From Erythrobacter sp. QSSC1-22B (GTDB taxonomy: Bacteria > Pseudomonadota > Alphaproteobacteria > Sphingomonadales > Sphingomonadaceae), in assembly GCF_001678665.1 (NCBI RefSeq), contig NZ_LZRP01000001.1:744001-808000 (forward strand): a stretch of DNA of 64,000 nt. Reading direction: 5' to 3'. A program made the position numbers and the translations under genes. How positions within the stretch are numbered: position 1 is the stretch's first letter; every line of letters starts with the position of its first letter. Shown in pieces: positions 1-6,928 of this stretch. The notes under the pieces were generated by a model. That model was not told the origin of the DNA. It saw only the letters and a list, made by a program, of their open reading frames with translations, and ran no database searches.

Positions 1-14
1 TAGCGATGCGAAGC

Positions 15-515
15 TTAATGTGAAGTGGATGAAGGATCGGTGGGCGTCACGGGCTCACGCTTCAGTTCGACGAGGATTTTCTTGAGCACATCGAGCTGCG
101 GATCGGTGGGCACTTCGGGGTTCTTGGAGCTGTCCTCGGTTTCCGCCTGCTTGCGCTGCATTTCCTCGGTCACGCGGTTGACGCTGCGGACCAGCAGGAA
201 CAGCGCCATGGCCACGATCAGGAAATTGATCATCGCGGTTATCAGCGCGCCGTATCCGATCATCGCGACGCCCGCTTCCTTGAGCTGCTCGTAATTGTCG
301 AGCGCGCCTTCGTACCCCTCGGGCACCTCGCCCAGCAGCAGGAACCAGTTGGAAAAGTCGATATCGCCGAAGATCCAGCCGATCAGGGGCATCAGCACCC
401 CTTGGGTCAATTGAGTGATGATCCCACTGAAGGCTGCCCCAATGACCACGCCGACCGCAAGATCGATCACATTGCCACGCGCGATGAATTTCTTGAACTC
501 GGTTCCCAGTTTCAT
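15..515 (-). CDS. mscL: Large-conductance mechanosensitive channel MscL
   Basis: Inner-membrane channel that opens under hypo-osmotic shock to release solutes. The 166-residue product starts MKLGTEFKKFIARGN, the conserved MscL N-terminal helix, and runs into TM1 (about residues 14-40). A periplasmic loop, TM2 (about 85-110) and a charged C-terminal helix (QLDVLKKILVELKRE) follow. The stretch after TM2 is somewhat longer and richer in Pro/Ser/Thr than in short MscL proteins. The ATG at 515 is preferred to an in-frame ATG at 563 because the family N-terminus begins there and GGAAGAG lies just upstream. The gene stands alone and is divergent from lemA. Confidence 0.95.
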   Translation of the reverse strand: MKLGTEFKKFIARGNVIDLAVGVVIGAAFSGIITQLTQGVLMPLIGWIFGDIDFSNWFLLLGEVPEGYEGALDNYEQLKEAGVAMIGYGALITAMINFLIVAMALFLLVRSVNRVTEEMQRKQAETEDSSKNPEVPTDPQLDVLKKILVELKREPVTPTDPSSTSH

Positions 516-608
516 GGCGTCTCTTCCCGCAGTTGGCATATCGTTCCGCAGTCGCCCTGCCACGGACCAGAATCGGCCTCAAGCCCTGCCTATTCATGAC
601 GGCTTGGC

Positions 609-636
609 TTGAAAGAAATCGGGACCGTGCTATCTA
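609..636 (+). promoter_or_regulatory. Candidate sigma-70-type promoter of the lemA operon
   Basis: TTGAAA (609-614) and TATCTA (631-636) are separated by 16 bases and lie about 30 bases before the lemA ATG. The ribosome-binding site GAGGGG follows at about 655-660. This is the best -35/-10 pair in the mscL-lemA gap, called by eye only. Confidence 0.4.
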
Positions 637-667
637 GCTAAGACAGTTTTACACCGAGGGGTACGTC

Positions 668-1309
668 ATGAATCGCATCGCAGCCATTCGCACCGCAACC
701 AAGGCCATCGGCATCGCCGCAATGGCGCTGACGCTGTCCGCATGCGGGATCAATTCGGTGCCCGCCGCCGAAGAGAACGCCAAGGCCAAATGGGCCGATG
801 TCGAAGCGCAGTTCCAGCGCCGCGCAAATCTCATCCCCAATCTCCAGCAGGTCGTGCTGTCCTCCGCCGAGGAGGAGCGCGAGACGTTGCAGGGCGTAAT
901 CGAGGCGCGCGCTTCGGCGACCCGCCCAGAGATCCAGATCGATGGCGACGATCTCAGCAATCCGGAAGCGATGCAGCAATACCAGCAGGCCCAGAGCCAG
1001 CTCGGCGGCGCGCTGTCGCGGCTGCTGGTATCGGTCGAGCGCTATCCCGAACTGCGCAGCCAGGAGAATTTCGGCCGGCTGATGGTCCAGCTCGAGGGCG
1101 CGGAAAACCGCATCTCGACCTCGATCCGCGACTACAACGAGGCGGTTCGCCAGTACAACACCACCATCCGCACCTTCCCCGACACGATCGGTGCCAACAT
1201 CATCCACGGTGCCGAGCCGATGGTGCCCTATGAGGCCGCGACCGAAGGCGCCGAGGTAGCGCCCGAACTCGACATGGGTCGCAGCGACTCTGCACCCGCT
1301 GCCAATTGA
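668..1309 (+). CDS. lemA: LemA family lipoprotein
   Basis: Envelope protein of the LemA family, whose biochemical role is poorly defined. The 213-residue product has a lipoprotein signal with lipobox LSAC (Cys at residue 26). The characteristic LemA helical domain follows, including WADVEAQFQRRANLIPNL and a later SVERYPELRSQENF segment. The Cys is followed by Gly, so there is no +2 Asp inner-membrane retention signal. It is the first gene of a unit with two TPM-domain genes, a neighbourhood seen in many bacteria. GAGGGG lies 7 bases before the ATG. The start codon is secure because the signal peptide begins there. Confidence 0.93.
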   Translation: MNRIAAIRTATKAIGIAAMALTLSACGINSVPAAEENAKAKWADVEAQFQRRANLIPNLQQVVLSSAEEERETLQGVIEARASATRPEIQIDGDDLSNPEAMQQYQQAQSQLGGALSRLLVSVERYPELRSQENFGRLMVQLEGAENRISTSIRDYNEAVRQYNTTIRTFPDTIGANIIHGAEPMVPYEAATEGAEVAPELDMGRSDSAPAAN

Positions 1310-1329
1310 GCGGGGCTGACATCGCCCGA

Positions 1330-2169
1330 ATGACCCATCCGATCGGATTGCTCCGCCAGCTGTTCATGCTGGTGGCCGGGCTCGTGTTGATAGCCGTGCT
1401 CGCGCCTGTCGCCCATGCACAGGATTTCCCCGAGCGCGGGACCGCGCCCGTCGTCGATGCCGCGAACATCATCGACGACGCCACCGAAGCGCAGCTCACC
1501 CAGCAATTGAGCGAATTCGAGCAGCGCAACCAGCGCCAGTTCGTCATCGTCACGCTCCCCGATCTGCAGGGCTACGACATCGCCGATTACGGCTATCGCC
1601 TCGGGCGTGAATGGGGGATCGGCGATGCCGAACGCGACGACGGGGTGCTGCTGATCGTCGCACCCAACGAGCGGCTGATGCGGATCGAGGTCGGCTACGG
1701 CCTCGAAGGCACCCTGCCCGACGGGCTGGCGTTCGAATATGTCGAGGAAATGAAGGACTATTTCCGCGATGGCCAGTTCTCCGCCGGGATTGCGCAGGGC
1801 GCGCAGCGGATCATCACCCAGCTCGAACTGCCGCCCGAAGAGGCAGCGGCGATCGCCCAGCAGGCGACTCAGGAGCGCGCCGGCGACGGCGGATTCCCGG
1901 TCGGGGCGCTGATCTGGCTGGCAGTCATTTTCTTCTTTTTCGTTGTGCCGATGCTGGGTGGCGGCGGCAAGCGGCGCTATCGCCGCGGTGGTGCCGGGGG
2001 CGACATCGCGCGCAACATCATCCTGTGGGAAGTCGGCAAGGCGGTCGCCAGCGGCCTGGCCAACAGCGGCGGCAGTGGAGGCGGCTTCGGCGGAGGCGGC
2101 GGCGGGTTCGGCGGCTTCTCCGGCGGCGGCGGCAGTTTCGGGGGCGGTGGCGCCTCGGGGGGGTGGTAG
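1330..2169 (+). CDS. TPM-domain (YgcG-type) envelope protein with Gly-rich tail
   Basis: Probable inner-membrane-anchored protein with a periplasmic TPM domain. The 279-residue product has a cleavable signal ending near AHAQ, and a TPM domain at about residues 30-165 with the family pattern VVDAANIIDD, EFEQRNQRQFVIVTLP and MRIEVGYGLEGTLPDG. A transmembrane helix lies near 180-200, followed by a basic stretch and a Gly/Ser/Phe-rich C-terminus. That C-terminus is typical of YgcG-like proteins. A TTG at 1306, overlapping the lemA stop, is an alternative start; ATG 1330 is preferred because the signal peptide begins there. The next gene starts immediately after its stop. In TPM proteins the domain has been linked to phosphatase activity and photosystem II repair; no substrate can be inferred here. 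Confidence 0.88.
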   Translation: MTHPIGLLRQLFMLVAGLVLIAVLAPVAHAQDFPERGTAPVVDAANIIDDATEAQLTQQLSEFEQRNQRQFVIVTLPDLQGYDIADYGYRLGREWGIGDAERDDGVLLIVAPNERLMRIEVGYGLEGTLPDGLAFEYVEEMKDYFRDGQFSAGIAQGAQRIITQLELPPEEAAAIAQQATQERAGDGGFPVGALIWLAVIFFFFVVPMLGGGGKRRYRRGGAGGDIARNIILWEVGKAVASGLANSGGSGGGFGGGGGGFGGFSGGGGSFGGGGASGGW

Positions 2170-2844
2170 ATGGCCTATCTGACCGACGACCAGCACGCCA
2201 TCGTGAGCGATGCGGTTGCCAAAGCCGAAGCCACCACCAGCGGCGAAATCGTGACCGTGCTCGCCGATCGCTCGGACGGCTATGACGACATCGTGTTGAT
2301 GTGGGCCGCAGGCATCGCCTTTTCGGCGATGAGCCTGTTCGCTTTCCTGCCGCAGCCCTTCCTCGATCTGTGGGATTCGCTGATCGGCGGCTGGACGCAT
2401 GAATGGACCACCGGCGAACTCGCCACCATGACGATCATGCTCGGGCTGATCGCCCTCCTCCTTTCCTGGTTCCTGCTTTCGCTGGAGGCGATCAAGTTCC
2501 GGATCGTACCCGGTCCGGTCAAGACCGCGCGCGTTCATGCGCGGGCAATCGCCTATTTCAAGGTCGGTGCCGAGCGCCGTACCCACGGGCGTACCGGGGT
2601 GCTGATCTTCCTGTCGATGCAGGAGCACCGCGCCGAGATCGTCGCCGACCGGCCGATAGCCGAGCAGGTTTCCGCCGATGTCTGGGGCGAGGCGATGGCC
2701 GACATGCTCGCCGACATCGGGCGCGGCTGCGTGGCCGAGGGGATGGCAGCCGGGGTCCGCGATGTCGGGCAGGTGCTCGCCGAGCATTTCCCCCGCACCG
2801 GCGAGCCGGTCAACGAACTGCCCGACCGCCTGATCGAGGTTTGA
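2170..2844 (+). CDS. Second TPM-domain membrane protein
   Basis: The 224-residue product begins with half of a TPM domain (LTDDQHAIVSDAVAKAEATTSGEIVTVL). Two transmembrane helices follow (about 40-65 and 83-108), then the remaining TPM segment (HGRTGVLIFLSMQEHRAEIVADRPI). Two membrane helices inserted inside the TPM fold are typical of the shorter partner in LemA-TPM-TPM operons. It begins directly after the previous stop codon, so translation is probably coupled. Function unknown; the pairing suggests a complex with the upstream TPM protein. Confidence 0.85.
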   Translation: MAYLTDDQHAIVSDAVAKAEATTSGEIVTVLADRSDGYDDIVLMWAAGIAFSAMSLFAFLPQPFLDLWDSLIGGWTHEWTTGELATMTIMLGLIALLLSWFLLSLEAIKFRIVPGPVKTARVHARAIAYFKVGAERRTHGRTGVLIFLSMQEHRAEIVADRPIAEQVSADVWGEAMADMLADIGRGCVAEGMAAGVRDVGQVLAEHFPRTGEPVNELPDRLIEV

Positions 2845-2868
2845 TACCCTCGGATATTTTCCAGCGCT

Positions 2869-2968
2869 TCGTCATTGCGAGCGGCGAAGCCGCGCGGCAA
2901 TCCAGAGCGGCAATGCAGAGACGGCCAGAAGTGGCCTCTGGATTGCTTCGCTACACTCGCAATGACGA
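2869..2968. repeat. REP-like palindromic element, complete (two facing arms)
   Basis: The left arm at 2870-2907 begins CGTCATTGCGAG and ends GCGGCAATCCAGAG. The right arm ends at 2967 with its reverse complement (TCGCAATGACG) and carries GGATTGC. Between the arms are small hairpins (GCGGC-GAA-GCCGC and GGCCA-GAAG-TGGCC). The 38-base arm recurs at 51017-51054. It fills the gap between the TPM gene and the Nudix gene, and could act as a transcript-stabilising or terminating structure. Confidence 0.8.
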
Positions 2969-2983
2969 ATTGAGATCGGACAC

Positions 2984-3529
2984 ATGACCGCAGATCGCGA
3001 CGCTCCCGAAGAGATCGTCTGGCAGGGCAAATATGTCGTCGCCAAGACCCGGGGGCGCTGGGAATACGTTGGCCGTGCGCGCAATATCCGCGCCGCGGTG
3101 ATCCTCGCAACGATCGGCGATGACGTGATCCTAATCGAGCAGTATCGCGTGCCGCTGGGACGCAATTGCATCGAACTGCCCGCCGGGCTGATCGGCGACG
3201 AGGATGGCGCGGAAGACGAGGACGATCTCGTCGCCGCGGGCCGCGAACTCGAGGAGGAGACCGGCTATCGAGCCGGGAGGCTCGAGGATTGCGGAACCTA
3301 TTATTCCTCGCCGGGAATGGTCAGCGAAAGCTTTACCCTCGTCCGCGCGACACAGCTCGAGCGGGTCGGCGAAGGCGGCGGGACCGAGAGCGAGGACATC
3401 ACTGTCCACCGGATTCCCCGCACAGAGCTCAAGCGATTTCTCGATGGCAAACGCGGCGAAGGTTGCGGCATCGACGTCCGACTGCTCATGCTGCTGGGAC
3501 AGGACATCATTTCGGGAGAGAGACAATGA
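2984..3529 (+). CDS. Nudix hydrolase, ADP-ribose pyrophosphatase-like
   Basis: Probable hydrolase of ADP-ribose or a related nucleoside diphosphate derivative. The 181-residue product contains IEQYRVPLGRNCIELPAGLIGDE, typical of NudF-type enzymes. The Nudix helix GRELEEETGY has the metal-binding Glu residues in REXXEEXG form. The usual G-X5-E spacing before it is stretched by an acidic insert (GDEDGAEDEDD). The stop overlaps the ATG of the SDR gene by four bases (ATGA), implying co-translation. The substrate cannot be fixed from sequence. Confidence 0.9.
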   Translation: MTADRDAPEEIVWQGKYVVAKTRGRWEYVGRARNIRAAVILATIGDDVILIEQYRVPLGRNCIELPAGLIGDEDGAEDEDDLVAAGRELEEETGYRAGRLEDCGTYYSSPGMVSESFTLVRATQLERVGEGGGTESEDITVHRIPRTELKRFLDGKRGEGCGIDVRLLMLLGQDIISGERQ

Positions 3530-4320
3530 CCACGACCAGGGGCAATCGCTGCGCGGGCAAGCTCGCGCTGGTGACCGGTGCGGCGCAGGGCCTCGGCCGC
3601 GCGCATGCGATGCGGCTGGCCGAAGAAGGCGCGCGGGTGCTGTGCACCGATGTCAACGGCGAGGGAGCGCTGGAAACCGCCACGTTGATCGACGCGCAAC
3701 TGGGCGCAGGTACGGCTTTTGCCATCGCCCATGACGTTACCGACCCGCTGGCATGGGAAGCCGCGGTTCAATCGGCGCGCGACAATCTGGGTGGGCTCAA
3801 TGTGCTGGTCAACAACGCCGGGATCGGTGTGGGCGGCAATATCGAGGCTTGCGATTTCGACGACTGGAAGCGTTGCTTCTCGGTCAATGTCGATTCGATC
3901 TTCCATGGCTGCCAGAAGGCCCTGCCGCTGATGCGCGACCATGCGCCGGGATCGATCGTCAATATTTCCAGCATCGCCGGGCTCATCGCCAGCGACACGA
4001 TGCCGGCCTACAATGCGTCCAAGGCGGCGGTGTGGATGCTGTCCAAATCGATCGCGCTGCATTGCGCCAAGAACCGGATGAACATCCGCTGCAATTCGGT
4101 CCATCCGACCTTCGTCGACACCCCGATCCTCGATGGGACCGCGCGCCAGCACAATCTCGAGAAAGGCGTGCTGCTTGAAAAGCTGGCCCGCCAAATCCCG
4201 CTCAAGGTCGTCGGCGAACCCAATGATATCGCGAATGCGGTGGTCTATCTCGCCAGCGACGAGAGCAAGTTCATGACCGGCGCGGAGATCAAGCTCGACG
4301 GCGGCATCTCGGCCATGTGA
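3526..4320 (+). CDS. Short-chain dehydrogenase/reductase (SDR, classical)
   Basis: NAD(P)-dependent oxidoreductase of 264 residues. It has the cofactor motif TGAAQGLG (about residues 17-24), NNAG (about 95-98), the active-site Ser in NISS, and YNASK as the catalytic Tyr/Lys. The C-terminal segment DGGISAM ends the fold as in classical SDRs. The acidic residue in CTDVN after the second strand suggests NAD rather than NADP preference. It resembles 3-beta/17-beta-hydroxysteroid or cyclopentanol dehydrogenases, but the substrate is not assignable. GGAGAGAG precedes the ATG at 3526, which overlaps the Nudix stop. A longer frame reading upstream to 3166 is an artefact overlapping the Nudix gene. 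Confidence 0.93.
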   Translation: MTTTRGNRCAGKLALVTGAAQGLGRAHAMRLAEEGARVLCTDVNGEGALETATLIDAQLGAGTAFAIAHDVTDPLAWEAAVQSARDNLGGLNVLVNNAGIGVGGNIEACDFDDWKRCFSVNVDSIFHGCQKALPLMRDHAPGSIVNISSIAGLIASDTMPAYNASKAAVWMLSKSIALHCAKNRMNIRCNSVHPTFVDTPILDGTARQHNLEKGVLLEKLARQIPLKVVGEPNDIANAVVYLASDESKFMTGAEIKLDGGISAM

Positions 4321-4352
4321 ACTGGTGAGGGTGAATTGGTTGCGTGACATGC

Positions 4353-4380
4353 GAGAGGCGCGGATCGCTCCGCGCCTCTC
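4353..4380. terminator. Strong hairpin between convergent genes
   Basis: Perfect 12-bp stem: GAGAGGCGCGGA (4353-4364) pairs with TCCGCGCCTCTC (4369-4380) around a TCGC loop. It lies between the SDR stop and the oppositely oriented PspC gene, whose stop codon it overlaps by two bases. Neither side has a convincing U-tract, so it may act as a 3'-end stabiliser as much as an intrinsic terminator. Confidence 0.65.
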
Positions 4381-4594
4381 AATCCGCGATCAGCCCGATC
4401 GCGAGGTAGATCAGGAGCGGGCTGCCGAAGCCGACCAGCGTGGCGATCACGAAGCCTGCCCGCACCAGCGTGGCGTCGATCCCGAAGTAATTGGCAATCC
4501 CGGCGCAGACCCCCATCAGCTTGCCGCGCTCGCGATCGAGACGGAAGCTCTTGGACGGTGGGCCGCCCGGGTCGGAGTGGCGCAGATCGCTCAT
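4379..4594 (-). CDS. PspC-domain membrane protein
   Basis: The 71-residue product is almost entirely a PspC domain: a basic lead (SFRLDRERGKLMGVCAG), an amphipathic segment (IANYFGIDATLVR) and one transmembrane helix (about residues 45-68). In the phage-shock response PspC senses inner-membrane damage with PspB and PspA. No PspA or PspB is encoded next to this gene. The ATG overlaps the stop of the upstream 37-residue peptide gene (ATGA), so it is probably translated from the same transcript under the sigma-54 promoter at 4918-4934. Confidence 0.9.
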   Translation of the reverse strand: MSDLRHSDPGGPPSKSFRLDRERGKLMGVCAGIANYFGIDATLVRAGFVIATLVGFGSPLLIYLAIGLIAD

Positions 4595-4704
4595 GCGATC
4601 AGACCACCGGGCGATGCGGGGACGATGGCCATGGCCAGGAATATCCCCGAGAGTGCGAGCGAGAAGCCGGCGGCGAAGAGCTTGTTGCTATCGAAATTTA
4701 ACAT
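4591..4704 (-). CDS. 37-residue single-helix membrane peptide (second copy)
   Basis: Short gene with a clear ribosome-binding site (GGAAGGAC) before its ATG and a four-base overlap with the PspC start. The peptide begins MLNFDSNKLF, has one hydrophobic helix (about residues 9-30) and ends AIVPASPGGLIA. It matches the upstream peptide at 19 of 37 positions, including all of AIVPASP, so the two are paralogues made by tandem duplication. No named family is recognised. Position and membrane character suggest it works with the PspC protein. Confidence 0.8.
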   Translation of the reverse strand: MLNFDSNKLFAAGFSLALSGIFLAMAIVPASPGGLIA

Positions 4705-4747
4705 GATGTCCTTCCAGTTTGGATGAGAGTTGAGCGCCAAGCGCAGA

Positions 4748-4861
4748 TCAGACGATGAAGCCGGTCGGGCTGGCGGGGACGATCGCGGCGGCCATGACGA
4801 TGGCCGAGATGGCGAGAGCGGCGACGGCGGCGAAGGCGTTGTTGATGGTGCTGAAAGACAT
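4748..4861 (-). CDS. 37-residue single-helix membrane peptide (first copy)
   Basis: First gene of the sigma-54-type operon. The product begins MSFSTINNAF, has a single Ala-rich hydrophobic helix (about residues 9-28) and ends AIVPASPTGFIV. AAAGGATC precedes the ATG at 4861. It has exactly the same length as its downstream paralogue, with a 43-base gap between them. A frame extending upstream to 5125 is rejected because it would span the promoter. Function unknown; a role in inner-membrane stress is inferred from the linked PspC gene. Confidence 0.78.
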   Translation of the reverse strand: MSFSTINNAFAAVAALAISAIVMAAAIVPASPTGFIV

Positions 4862-4917
4862 GGTGTTGATCCTTTTATTTCCCTGAACCCCGGCCCTTCC
4901 GGGGACACCAGGTAGTT

Positions 4918-4934
4918 TGCAACCCCCGTGCCAA
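4918..4934 (-). promoter_or_regulatory. Sigma-54 (RpoN) promoter, exact consensus match
   Basis: On the minus strand the sequence reads TTGGCACGGGGGTTGCA. This matches the sigma-54 consensus TGGCACG-N4-TTGC at every fixed position, with correct spacing between the -24 GG and -12 GC. Transcription would begin near 4906 and give a leader of about 45 bases before the first 37-residue peptide gene. Classical psp operons are sigma-54 dependent, which fits the PspC gene at the end of this unit. Confidence 0.85.
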
Positions 4935-4942
4935 ACTGAAGG

Positions 4943-4962
4943 AATGGCCGAATTCAGCCATT
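4943..4962. promoter_or_regulatory. Dyad immediately upstream of the sigma-54 promoter
   Basis: AATGGCCGAATTCAGCCATT is a near-perfect 20-base palindrome (arms AATGGC/GCCATT, core GAATTC). It is centred about 46 bases upstream of the predicted start of transcription. It could bind an activator, a repressor or a bending protein; nothing in the window identifies the protein. Confidence 0.45.
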
Positions 4963-5006
4963 GTGAAGCCGCCCACACCTGAACCGACCGTTCATCGATC
5001 CGAAAG

Positions 5007-5025
5007 GTTGGCGTATTTTCCCAAC
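5007..5025. promoter_or_regulatory. Candidate enhancer dyad for the sigma-54 operon
   Basis: GTTGG and CCAAC are separated by nine bases and centred about 110 bases upstream of the predicted sigma-54 start. That is the distance at which PspF-type enhancer-binding proteins usually sit. The site also lies within the recF upstream region. The assignment rests on position only. Confidence 0.35.
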
Positions 5026-5087
5026 TGTTCGATTTGACGTTTCGCGCTGGCCTCGCTCCGAGGGCACGGCTAACGCTCGACACGCTC

Positions 5088-6167
5088 ATGGCGCTCGACC
5101 GCATCTCGCTTTCCGACTTCCGCAATCATGCCCAAACCACGCTCGAAGGCACCGCGCGGATGAACCTGCTCGTCGGCGCCAATGGCGCGGGCAAGACCAA
5201 TGTGCTCGAAGCGCTGTCGCTGCTTTCGCCCGGTCGCGGGATGCGCCGCGCCGCGCTGGTCGACATGGTCCGCGGCGGGGCTACGGATGGCTTCGCGGTC
5301 GGGGCGAGCCTGGTCGGAGCCGATGAGCCGGTGCGGTTGGGCACCTACACTCAGGGCGCGCACCCCGGGCGGCGCAAAGTCAGGGTCAACAGCGCCGAAA
5401 GCTCTGCAGTCGCGCTGGGCGAATGGCTTGCGATCGGCTGGCTGACCCCGGCGATGGACGGGCTGTTCACCGGCGCCGCGCAGGATCGGCGGCGCTATCT
5501 CGACCGGCTGGCGCTGGCGATCGACCCCATCCACGCGCGCCACGCCGGACGCTACGAAGCCGCCCTGCGCGAGCGCAACCGCCTGCTCTCCGACGACCGC
5601 GAGCCTGACCCAAGCTGGCTCGACGCGATCGAAGCGCAACTCGCAGAGCACGGCACCGCGCTGGGCGAAGGGCGCGCAGCGCTGATCGACGCGCTGATGG
5701 CGGAGATCGTGGCGCAGCCCGAAGCTCCCTTCCCGCGCCCCGCGTTGAGCTATGCTCCGGGTGGACCGCTCGGCTACGAAGGCCTGTCGCAGGCGCTCCA
5801 CGACAACCGCCGCCGCGACCGCGCCGCGCAGCGCACGCTCGACGGGCCGCATCGCGACGATCTCGACGTGCTCTATGCCGCGCGGCGGATGCCCGCGGCG
5901 CAATGCTCGACCGGCGAGCAGAAGGCGTTGCTGCTGGCGATAACTATAGCGCACGCCGCGCTTTCGGCGAAGGGGCGCGCCTCGCTGCTGCTGCTCGACG
6001 AGGTCGCCGCGCATCTCGATCCCGACCGGCGAGCGGCGCTGTTCGAGCGGCTGCGCGCGGGCGGCGCGCAGGTTTGGATCACCGGGACCGAACTCGCCCC
6101 ATTCGAAACGATCGCCAGTGAGGCTGCGGTCTGGAATGTCGCCGATGGGGCTGTGCAGCGCCGCTAG
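5088..6167 (+). CDS. recF: DNA replication and repair protein RecF
   Basis: SMC-like ATPase that loads RecA at single-strand gaps together with RecO and RecR. The 359-residue product begins MALDRISLSDFRNH, the RecF signature start. It has Walker A GANGAGKT at residues 30-37, an ABC-type signature CSTGEQKALLLAI, and Walker B SLLLLDEVAAHLD near the C-terminus. The ATG at 5088 is preferred over an upstream in-frame codon at 5034 by family length and N-terminus. It is not next to dnaA/dnaN/gyrB, as is common in alphaproteobacteria. No strong ribosome-binding site is seen. Confidence 0.95.
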   Translation: MALDRISLSDFRNHAQTTLEGTARMNLLVGANGAGKTNVLEALSLLSPGRGMRRAALVDMVRGGATDGFAVGASLVGADEPVRLGTYTQGAHPGRRKVRVNSAESSAVALGEWLAIGWLTPAMDGLFTGAAQDRRRYLDRLALAIDPIHARHAGRYEAALRERNRLLSDDREPDPSWLDAIEAQLAEHGTALGEGRAALIDALMAEIVAQPEAPFPRPALSYAPGGPLGYEGLSQALHDNRRRDRAAQRTLDGPHRDDLDVLYAARRMPAAQCSTGEQKALLLAITIAHAALSAKGRASLLLLDEVAAHLDPDRRAALFERLRAGGAQVWITGTELAPFETIASEAAVWNVADGAVQRR

Positions 6168-6179
6168 GCTGGCACACGC

Positions 6180-6881
6180 TTACTCCGCCTGGGGAAGCGC
6201 TCCCCGCACATCGTCCAGCGTGTCGGCAACCAGCGCCTCGATCCCCGGCGCGGTCGGGTGGATCCGGTCGGACTGGAACAGCGAGGGATCCTGATAGATG
6301 CTCTCGAGCCAGAACGGCACCAGCTGCGCTTCGTATTCCTGTGCGAGCTCGCCATAAAGCGAATCGAAACTCTGCTGGAATTCGGGCCCGTAATTGGGCG
6401 GCGCGCGCATCCCCATGATCACCACCGGGATATCGCGGGTGCGCAATTCGCCGAGCATCGCCTCGAAATTGGCGCGGGTCTCTTCTGGTGAAAGCCCGCG
6501 GATGAGATCATTGCCGCCCAGTTCGAGCAGAACCAGATCGGGCGGGGTCTCCAGACCATCGAGCGTGAACGCCAGCCGCTGGCGCCCGGCGGCGCTGGTG
6601 TCACCCGAGACCCCGGCATCTATGACCCGGGCGTTCACGCCCTCGCCACGCAGCGCGGCCTCGAGCCGCTCCGGATAACCTTCCGCTTCCGCCAGCCCGT
6701 AGCCCGCGAACAGGCTGTTGCCGAAAGCGAGGATACGTCTCTCCTCGCCGCTCACGGCTACTTCTGGCGCAGGTGCTTCGACGCTCGTTTCTTCGGCGGC
6801 AGCGGGCACCTCTCCCGCTTCGCCAGAGCAGGCAGCAAGCGCCAGCGCGGCGCAGCCGATAGACCAGTTACCTATATGCAT
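6180..6881 (-). CDS. tesA: TesA-like GDSL/SGNH esterase, lipoprotein
   Basis: Envelope arylesterase/lysophospholipase of the SGNH superfamily. The 233-residue product starts at ATG 6881 with a lipoprotein signal (lipobox LAAC, Cys 18) and a Pro/Ala/Glu linker. The catalytic blocks follow: FGNSLFAGYG (nucleophile Ser), DAGVSGDTS (Gly), GGNDLIRG (Asn) and DRIHPTAPG (Asp/His). Block I reads GNSL instead of GDSL, so the usual Asp is Asn while the Ser is kept. GGAAGC precedes the start. It is divergent from an ABC ATPase/permease pair, exactly as tesA is from ybbA-ybbP in E. coli. Confidence 0.9.
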   Translation of the reverse strand: MHIGNWSIGCAALALAACSGEAGEVPAAAEETSVEAPAPEVAVSGEERRILAFGNSLFAGYGLAEAEGYPERLEAALRGEGVNARVIDAGVSGDTSAAGRQRLAFTLDGLETPPDLVLLELGGNDLIRGLSPEETRANFEAMLGELRTRDIPVVIMGMRAPPNYGPEFQQSFDSLYGELAQEYEAQLVPFWLESIYQDPSLFQSDRIHPTAPGIEALVADTLDDVRGALPQAE

Positions 6882-6928
6882 CGTCGAGCTTCCTTGTGTG
6901 CCCCCCTTCCCTATGCCATCCCAGCATC

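Noticed and set aside
1228-2787. 519-codon minus-strand frame across the lemA-TPM genes
   Set aside because: Antisense shadow of three well-supported genes; no ribosome-binding site or domain.
3166-3525. N-terminal extension of the SDR open frame upstream of 3526
   Set aside because: It overlaps the Nudix gene in another frame and has Arg-rich shadow composition. The SDR family start and ribosome-binding site are at 3526.
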